A stretch of 64,000 bases of DNA. Origin: Euphorbia lathyris. Taxonomy: Eukaryota; Streptophyta; Magnoliopsida; Malpighiales; Euphorbiaceae. Below are positions 56,491 to 64,000 of the stretch, one piece after another. A model generated the notes under the pieces. It was given only the letters and a program-made list of their open reading frames with translations, had not been told where the DNA came from and ran no database searches. The position numbers and the translations under genes were made by a program. Position 1 is the stretch's first letter. Each line of letters begins with the position of its first letter. Where the stretch lies: assembly GCF_963576675.1 (NCBI RefSeq), contig NC_088916.1, positions 3,611,001 through 3,675,000 of the forward strand, read 5' to 3'.

Positions 56491-59053
56491 GAAGAGTTAT
56501 AGGTGTTTGGTTAGTGACTTTATATTTAATTTTTACACCGAAAAGTAACATTTTACAAAAGCAGTAAATCTCTGTTTTTTGGAAAAACGGTTTTTTCAAA
56601 CAGCAAACAACAACAACAAACATTAAGTAAAACAAACAGACTCTAAAGCTTTACTGAAAGCTCATTTTCAACAGTTGCGTTTCAAGTTGAGACTTGTTTC
56701 ATCACGTACTCAACTTATGGAAGAGTGATAGAAAGATAAGCTAGATAGAAGCGTAGTCTTTATGTAACCCAATCCCACCTTGTTTATTGTATGAAATAAG
56801 GTATCAAAATAATATTTTAAAGGAAGACCTAATTTAGTCTTTACCTACAAAACGCAATTTCAATCCTAACATTTATCAAATGTAAAATTAACATCCCCAC
56901 TGATAAAACTTGACACATCAGACGACTGTGTCGTTAATCCCTATATACCTCACACATTTCAGTTCTAATATCACTGTCTTTAAGCATTGTAAGTTACAAA
57001 AAAATCCATTTAATGCCTTAATTTCTACTAGTGAAAACTAAAATTGTATCATTTAACAAACATTAGCATTGAAATTGTGTTGTTTTATATGTGAAGATTA
57101 AATCCGCTAATTTTATATATTTGTAAGATTTGCACATCAACAATAGTCAAAACTAATTTTATTATTTCACCTTAAATCTTTAAAAATAGCTTAGTATATA
57201 TGTTGACTGTGTACTTAAATTTTAAATGTCCTCCTAATGATGTGGACATCTCTTGTGGTAAACGAAGGCAAGCTGAAGGAGTGTCTTACACGGCGTGTAA
57301 AACCAGCCACGCGTCGTGTGAGACGAGTGTTGGATGAAGAAGTTGGAAGGGAGAACCCACATCACGTGTTAAGGGAGCACAACAGTGTATGTGCAGATTG
57401 ATGAGCTCCTAGAATTTTGAGTGAAATTCACACTACGTGAGGCCTTCATTCACATGCCATGTGACCTGGTGACGAGGGGCGTTGAGGATGCATCGTCGGA
57501 CAAGGAATCAACCGAAGAAAATAGCTACGCGACATGTCAAGTATGCCACACGCCGCGTGAGGTGACTTCGCCATTAAGGAGACCAAGGCTGCCAGATTCC
57601 TGCTTCCTCTTATTTACTATTTTACCACCCCAATATTACTGTTTTGCCATTTAGGCCTATTTATACCACTCTACCATTTAACCACTTTACCCCACATTAC
57701 ACCTATTACTTCCTTTAAGAAATATAACCCTAGTTAGGGCATTATAGTCTTTCACATTTAAATTAAGGGAGGTATTTAAACTCCAACTTTTGTAAGGATA
57801 CTCATCTTTTTCAATCATAATCAATACTTCTCCTTAAAAATCAAGGTTTATACCTTTCTACAGAAGAAACTCTTTGTTACTTTACGATCAAGACTAACCC
57901 ATTCGTGATTTATCCGTATCGCCTAAACTTTTAAAAGTTTCAAATGACCATCTATTTTTGTCCAATTACAGTTAATAACTCATTTTTCTTGATCAATTAC
58001 ATTCAATAACTCCATATTTTTTTTAATCAAAAACCCCAAAAATTCAACTGTCCCGTAAACTTTTTAAATATTTATCTATTTGTTCTTTTTTAACATGTGG
58101 TGAGCATTTGACACGTGATGAAGTACGTCTCTCATTTTTTTTTCATCCAACATTTTTATTGAAAAATAACTGGTGAAAAAATAAATACGGAATTTTAAGT
58201 GCTGAAAATATAAATGATATAATTGTTATAAAAATATTAGTTGATAATGTTTAACTTAAAATGTTAAATTAAATATTTTGACTTATCAAAATAAGTGTTT
58301 TTAACTTAATTTACTAATTTAAGTGATGGATAAATAATTGTTATCAAACACATTTAAATTAAATAAATCTTTATTATTTTAATTTAAGTCATTAAATGAG
58401 TTATCGAACAAGGCCTTAAGACTCGTTGAATGCAATTAATAGTTGAAGTACAAATACATGGAATATGCAATTAATAGTTGCAGTACAAATACATGGAATA
58501 TGGTTTTAATCATTTTTTTTATAATATTTAATCATTCTTTTAAGAAATTAATAACAAGGATTATAAAAAAAAGAACTAATAACAAGGTTGTCAATGTCAT
58601 GAAATATTTAGGAAATGGAACAGACAGGTGTCATGGGAATTTATATTGTCTATTCTACCCTAGTTCATGGAACTATATATCATTCTAAACGACACAGCAT
58701 AACAACAAAACAAGTAACACCTCTATTGCCTACAAAATTAATTAGTTTATAGATAGATTACTAGCTACCAACTATTCTCCAATAATTATTTTCTTTGAAA
58801 ACTCTTCAAATAACGACAAAATTTCTTCAACATTTTATCCAAAAAATATTTACAAGCATTTGATGCTTTTTTTTTTTTTAAAAGAAAAATATAAACAAGT
58901 ATATTTAGTTAACCTTTAGGCTACAAAGAAGTAAAATATTGTTTTTTTTATAAAGCTAAATTACTTTATAAAAAAACACAAATGATTTCACCAATTTATA
59001 GATAGAGAAATGTTATGGTCCTACGCAGTAGCTCGTGACTACTTCGACCTTTG
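56491..59053. other. Intergenic sequence, no supported gene
   Basis: Mostly AT-rich. 57240-57700 is GC-richer with CACGCCGCGTGAGG-type words; the following TATTTAAACTCC and later AAGGTTTATACC could be part of an old LTR, but no partner is seen. A 35-bp tandem duplication lies at 58431-58501. Confidence 0.4.
58431..58501. repeat. 35-bp tandem duplication
   Basis: TGCAATTAATAGTTG(A/C)AGTA... is repeated twice with a 35-bp period and a single mismatch. Confidence 0.9.
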
Positions 59054-59129
59054 ATAGGCCTCCAGAAAGAACATGTTTCAGGTGGCTTTTAATAGGCCTC
59101 CAGAAAGAACATGTTTCGAGTGGCTTTTG
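59054..59129. repeat. 38-bp tandem duplication at LINE fragment edge
   Basis: ATAGGCCTCCAGAAAGAACA... occurs at 59054 and 59092 with minor differences; the second copy runs into the LINE coding sequence. Confidence 0.9.
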
Positions 59130-59605
59130 CTCCAATATTTGAGAAGGATGTTCATTCAGTGATCTTTGGAATGTGGGGAACCAAGGCTCCGAGAGTGGAT
59201 GGTTTACCTGCTATCTTCTACCAGAAGCACTGGAATTCAGTGAAGGATAGTGTGTTGCAGTTTATTTATGGGGTTTTAATGGTATGGAAGATATAGCTAT
59301 TGCTAATGCCACGTTAATTGTTTTAATTCCCAAGGTTTCCAGTCTCAATTCTTTCACCCAAATGCGGCCTATAAGCCTCTGTAATGTTATTTATAAGACT
59401 GTCACGAAAATTATTGCTATAAGGATCTGCAACCTTTTACCCATTATGGTTGGGCCCAACCAAGGTAGCTTTATCCCTGGAAGGCAAATGGTTGATAACA
59501 TTTGTATCGCTCAAGAGGTTGTGCACTCTATTCGTATGAGGTAAGGGAAACATGGCATGGTGGCGCTGAAATTGGACTTTAAAAAAGCTTATGAAAATTT
59601 AATTC
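59104..59605 (+). pseudogene. LINE (L1-type) reverse transcriptase fragment
   Basis: It encodes the early RT domain: F-G-M-W-G-T-K-A-P-R-V-D-G-L-P-A-I-F-Y-Q, then after a frameshift near 59285 L-I-P-K-V, R-P-I-S-L-C-N-V-I-Y-K and G-S-F-I-P-G-R-Q-M-V-D-N, and after a stop at 59542-59544 L-K-L-D-F-K-K-A-Y. It ends before the catalytic D-D box. Both ends are truncated. Confidence 0.85.
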
Positions 59606-60339
59606 TGTTAAAAATACGTTATTAACTTTATCTGTATTTGAAATTATTAAAAAAAAAATATTTTTACAGTTTGAATTAAGGTTTTTACAGTTTTCCTACA
59701 ACCATATTACACATTCAAAACTGCTTTCAAACAGTGAAAAATACAAATTTCGAATGCAAGTGCAATGAAATAAAAGATCAAGAGTTTAATAAACAAAAAA
59801 AACAAAAAATGAAAGATCATAAGCCTAATAATACTTTTTGCAATTTAAACCCTGAATTTTAAACGTGTATAGTAGTTAGTGTAATGAACTTTCTTACAAA
59901 ACCTATATCTCCTAAACTTAGTTAAATTGGCATATTGACCCTCTTAAATTGTTAAGATGGTTTATTTGTTCCTGAACTTGTTTAAATAATACACGTTTTA
60001 ATTTGTCCAAATTCTTTCTTGTTCTGTCATATAGACTTAGAAAGCTAATGAGATATTTTAAGTTTGGGAAACTAATGAAATACTTTTAAAGTTCAAAGAA
60101 CCAATCGATTTTTCTGATCAAATTCAGAGGCATTTAATATATTAAGTCTATCAAATGCTTTGAATCTCCAGTTTAGGATTCTAATAAGCCTAGATCTAAC
60201 GGTGAATGAACAAATTCTACCTACTCATTAAGATGCATATCATCAAGACTGTTATTTTATTTACAACACTAAGTTTAACACAATGAGCAAAAATATTTCG
60301 TTAGTTAAATAAAGAATCTTTTCAAATCTGTTGAATTGA
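59606..60339. other. Intergenic sequence left of right arm
   Basis: No gene is seen. 59880-60150 is the MITE-like repeat shared with 39370-39680. AAGGTTTTTACAGTTTTCCTAC near 59680 is inverted at about 29856. Confidence 0.4.
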
Positions 60340-61081
60340 ATGGGTAGATATTTATGGATTTTATTGTCCAAGTATAGCCTCAATTTAAATAATACCATTA
60401 ATATATTTTGTTCAAAAAAAAGGAAAATATCTCCAGATTGTATAATTAATTAAATTTCATAAATTTTTTTTCCTGTTTCTACCAAAAAAATAAATTTCAT
60501 AAATGGGCAGATATTATTTTCCAAATATAGTCAAAACATTCAAATCTCATAATAAATAAATAATCAACACTAAATACATACAGATTCACCCGTTTTTATT
60601 TAAAATTCCTTTATTATTTCACATTACAATTCTTCATTCTCAATATTACTTATATTCTATCAAGAATTGCCTCTTAGTATTACAATTCTTCATTCTCTCT
60701 TCTTCTAGGGTTTGCTCGTATACCGAATTCAGGTATGTGGTTTTTGTAGTTTACAGTTAAAAGATCTCTGAATCAATCTGTCTGTCAAAAAATACTTGTG
60801 GTTTCTTTAATTGATGTAATAGGAAATAATATTTTAGGTCCTGTTGGTTAGAATTTATTGCCATGTTTCTTTCTCTTTTCTTTTTTGTGGTACTTTTCCC
60901 TTTCGTTTTTATAAATTTGGTTTTTGGGTTTTTACGGGTTAGAGTCTCTAGTGACAACCTAGTTAGGATAAAGGGATTGCCTTATTCTTGCCTCAAGAAA
61001 TCCATCTTTTACTTAAAACATATTTTTAAAGTAAAACATTACGTGTCTAGTAATTTGTAAAGTCAGTCTTTATACTTATAA

Positions 61082-61245
61082 CACTGTAAAAAAAAAAAAA
61101 ATCCTTTTAGCGACCAATAGTTTCACTGTAGCGGCGACTATAACGACCTTTGCATTTTTTAGTCGAAAGTGTTGTAATTGTCGGTGTTTCTCAATTAGCA
61201 ACGGTGTTTCAGGCTTTAGTAGGTTTTTTTTATAGGGACGCTTTT
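61082..61245. mobile_element. Fragment starting CACTGTAAAAAA, right arm
   Basis: Counterpart of the left-arm fragment near 44250-44379. Contains repeated GCGACC/AGCAACGG words. A non-autonomous transposon fragment at best. Confidence 0.35.
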
Positions 61246-61377
61246 CTGTGGTTTGAAACGCATCAAACTGCACAAACTATAGACTTACGTTTACAAACTT
61301 TTAAACCATATATCTGACTTTGCAAATGGGGTATTTTTTGTTACGTTACCAGTTTTTCTTGGTATGACAGGAAGAAG

Positions 61378-63289
61378 ATGATGACAGAATCAGATATAAT
61401 AAGCGAGCTCCCGAAGAACATAACGGATCAAATTCTAATAAAATTACCACAAAAAGAAGCAATTAGAACAAGCATTATATCAACAAAATGGAGATACAAA
61501 TGGCTATCACTTCCACAACTTATCTTTGATTACCCATTTAACTATAACTTCCCAAATCCAACTGAATTAACTAACCTAATCCCCCAAATTTACCAATCTT
61601 TACTTCTCCATAATGGTCCTCTAATTAAATTCAGTTTTTCAATTTCAAATTCCAATAATTTCTCATCTCATATAAACCATTGGTTACATTTCTTATCCAC
61701 AATTAAAATTCAACATTTTTGCCTTAGAATTTGGAGAGGAAACCCCCAAAAATTATCATCCCATTTCTACTCATTTCAACAACTCAAACATTTGAATCTT
61801 TTTAATTGCATTTTCAAGCCCCCGGCTTCCTTTCAGGGGTTCGAGAATCTCGTGAGTCTCGAGTTTCGAAACGTGGTTTTCGTTGCTGAGAGATTCGGGA
61901 TTTTCGTATCGAATTGCCCGTTTTTAGAGAAATTAACCCTTGAAGGATGCCCACATTTTTTTTGCTTGAGAATTAGTTGCCCTAATCTTAAGTTATTGTG
62001 TTTTAATGGGAGTTTTGATTCAATTAATTTGAAAAATTGTCCTAATCTTGAAATTGTTTCAATTGGGTTGAATGGTATGGCTGAAATTTCAAAGTATTTT
62101 ATAGATAGGAAAAGTTGTAATTTAGTTGAGATTGCTTCTAGTATTCCTCAAATTCAAGAATTGCCTATTCATCTTCATTTTTTGAAGGTAATTTAATGAA
62201 AAGATTCAATTTTTATTTATTTATTTTGAGCTTATTGCATATATACACCCTTAAACTTGGCAAGTTTTGTCTATTGGCACCCTGAACTTTTTAAACAACC
62301 TATCACACACTTATGGTTGACTTTAAAAACCTATCACATACCTATAGTTGGCATTAACAACTTATCACACACCGAAAGTTGGTGCATTCGGACATTCTGC
62401 ATACAAAATCATTAATTTATCATCTTTGACAGACGAGGTCTTCTGTCAAAGATGACAGATCAACGATTATTTTGTGTGAAATAGGTCCGAATGAGTCAAC
62501 TTGTGTGTGATAAGTTTTTAATGTCAACTATAGGTGTGTGATAGGTTTTAAAAGTCAACTATAGGCGTGTGATAGGTTATTTAAAAAGTTCAGGGTGCCA
62601 ATAGGCGAAACTTGCCAAGTTTAAGGGTGTAAATAAGCATTAAGCATTTATTTTGAATTGAGTATTTGATTTTTAGATGATTTTTTTTGTGTGTTGTGGA
62701 ATGAAGTTTTTGGCAAAGGGAGGAGTGCAGAATAGGCTTCCAAGAAGTTTGGAAGAACTGAGAAAAGTTGAAATATCAGATTTATGTTTTGAGAAGAAAG
62801 AAGAGGTTTCTTGTGCTCTTTGTTTGATTAGCAGCTCACCCAACTTGGAAAGACTTACCATCACTGTAAGATACAAATTTATTTTGGGATTAAGTCTAAA
62901 TTTGCCTACATTAGTAATTTGAACTGAAATTTGATTAAATCTAAAATCAGATGAATTTGTGTGTTTATTTATAAATTTAATTTTATCTTATGAAGGCACA
63001 GACAGACAGAAATGCAGACATGGAAGGTGTAGTAGAGCACTTGAGATGGCAAGATTTCACAGAATGTTCACTCAACAAACTCAAAACAGTAAAGATGGAG
63101 GAGATTAGTGGAGTGGAGTCTGAATTAGAGTTGATGAAATTTTTGCTAGCAAATTCATCTAACCTTGAGATTTTTGAAATTTTGCCTACCAAAGATACAG
63201 ACAAAGGATTCCAGATACTGAAAGAACTTATCAGATTTCGCCGAGCATCTGCAAAAGCTCAAATCATTTACTCGGATGATCTGGTATAA
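61378..63289 (+). CDS. F-box/FBD/LRR protein, right copy (At1g13570-like)
   Basis: Exons 61378-62187, 62707-62865 and 62996-63289 join in frame to about 420 residues. Domains are as in the left copy: F-box at the N-terminus, Leu-rich repeats in exons 1-2, FBD-type C-terminus in exon 3. It starts with two Met codons; the second aligns with the left copy's start. Differences from the left copy are about six to eight residues in exon 1 and seven in exon 3 (for example Y-S-D-D for Y-Y-D-D near the end). Intron 1 holds MITE-1; intron 2 is only 130 bp, probably the ancestral size. Likely an SCF substrate receptor; target unknown. Confidence 0.87.
62232..62643. mobile_element. MITE-1, right copy (F-box intron 1)
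   Basis: A foldback orthologous to 41814-42225, same place in intron 1, same inverted ends with a few substitutions. Confidence 0.85.
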
Positions 63290-63670
63290 GATTAAAGCAT
63301 GTTTGATTCAGCTGTTAATTGATAACTGTTGTTGATGATGATTTATTATGAAATGTTTATTGTTGTTGTTAATAACCGAAATGATGGTTTGGTTTTTTCT
63401 TCTGTTCTTTTTAACTTTTTCGCTACAAACAGTAGAATAAAAATGCTTCATAGAATTGAAAAAAAAGCTGCTGATAGTTATTCCAGAATGAAAATCATCC
63501 CACTTCTACCAACTAATAGAAAACGGTAAACATCTTACAACAACAGTGAACAGTATATATAAACAATTGAACTAATGGTTAAAGCATTATTAACCCGGAC
63601 TTATCCAAAATGTTGACTTTCTTCCCTAACCAATTATTTGGTAACATTTATCTTCTCACCTATCCAAAAT

Positions 63671-64000
63671 TGATGATTCGTGAAACCAACTGAGCTGAAT
63701 CATAAGTACGGGCCCATCCTAAACTTAAGCCCACGGTTCAAGATTAAATGGGCTCCTAATAAGGGAAAGGGCTAACCACCCCGAAATCCCAACAAGGCAC
63801 TAAACCACCCACTCAGAGAAACGGGACCACGTTTGTGACTACGTGGAGGACATGGCACAGAAAGAGTAACCGCCCTCGGCGGTTACCTAGAAAGGCTTAT
63901 AAAAGAAATAAGAAAGCCAAGGGAGGGGTAAGTTCACATTTTTCCTCAATACGATTATCAATCTACTAGAATTCCACATAAAACTGACTTGATCGTCGGA
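63671..64000 (+). repeat. LTR of element D family, cut by window end
   Basis: TGATGATTCGTGAAACC onward matches the element D LTR over its first 330 bp with clear divergence. It has the same GTAACCGCC palindrome (63866-63886), a TATA-like CTTATAAAAG, and ACTTGATCGTCGGA at the window end. It is the left end of a solo LTR or of a full element running right. Confidence 0.9.

Larger units (their letters stand above)
60340..63670. repeat. Right arm of large inverted duplication
   Basis: This is the inverted counterpart of 39880-45080, with an F-box gene and both flanks. It is cut at 63671 by an LTR. Its start near 60340 is approximate. Confidence 0.85.

Noticed and set aside
57421..57654. 77-codon ORF
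   Set aside because: No recognisable domain and no splice or promoter context; possibly inside an old LTR.
62677..62706. Earlier start of F-box exon 2 after TTTTTAG
   Set aside because: It keeps the frame in the right copy but not in the left, while the AAG acceptor at 62704-62706 fits both copies and the family pattern.

Overview
The window is nuclear DNA of a flowering plant, most likely a eudicot. It is AT-rich and intron-bearing, with one broadly conserved plant gene, two plant-type F-box/FBD genes and layers of nested LTR retrotransposons. No species can be named from the sequence alone. No tRNA, rRNA or CRISPR locus was seen. Layout: 1-15985 is a minus-strand Ty3/gypsy element (B) whose gag is split by a second, complete minus-strand Athila-like element (A, 782-14100, duplicated target GGGAT). 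A carries gag, pol and two related extra ORFs between pol and its 3' LTR. 15986-16977 is a truncated LTR of family F. 16978-29170 is the 3' part of a Tat-lineage element (C). It keeps a spliced antisense gene (aORF), which is cut by a solo LTR of family F (19689-21756, target CCGCA). Its 3' LTR is cut by a chromovirus (E, 23014-28930). 29171-31629 holds a LINE tail and GC-rich foldback repeats. 31630-37662 is an eight-exon short-chain dehydrogenase gene of the FOREVER YOUNG (FEY) type, the best-supported host gene. 37663-39879 holds two tandem copies of a Mutator-like foldback element. 39880-45080 and 60340-63670 are the arms of an inverted duplication, each with a three-exon F-box/FBD/LRR gene. 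Between the arms lie three MITEs and a young Tat element (D, 46573-56214, target TATTA), all set in ATT repeats, followed by copia and LINE relics. The right arm is cut at 63671 by another LTR of D's family, which runs off the window. How it works together: the host genes look intact at the level of frames and splice sites. Every autonomous retroelement has stop codons or frameshifts, and nearly all the stops are one C-to-T or G-to-A change from a family codon, as expected for old methylated repeats. The most unusual content is the antisense spliced genes of C and D, which share architecture and an intron just before the coiled coil. Next are the duplicated extra ORFs of A, each with a TATA-like box, a 35-bp palindrome repeated five times in A, and a palindrome just upstream of the TATA box in the LTRs of D's family whose arms are unchanged in a diverged copy.
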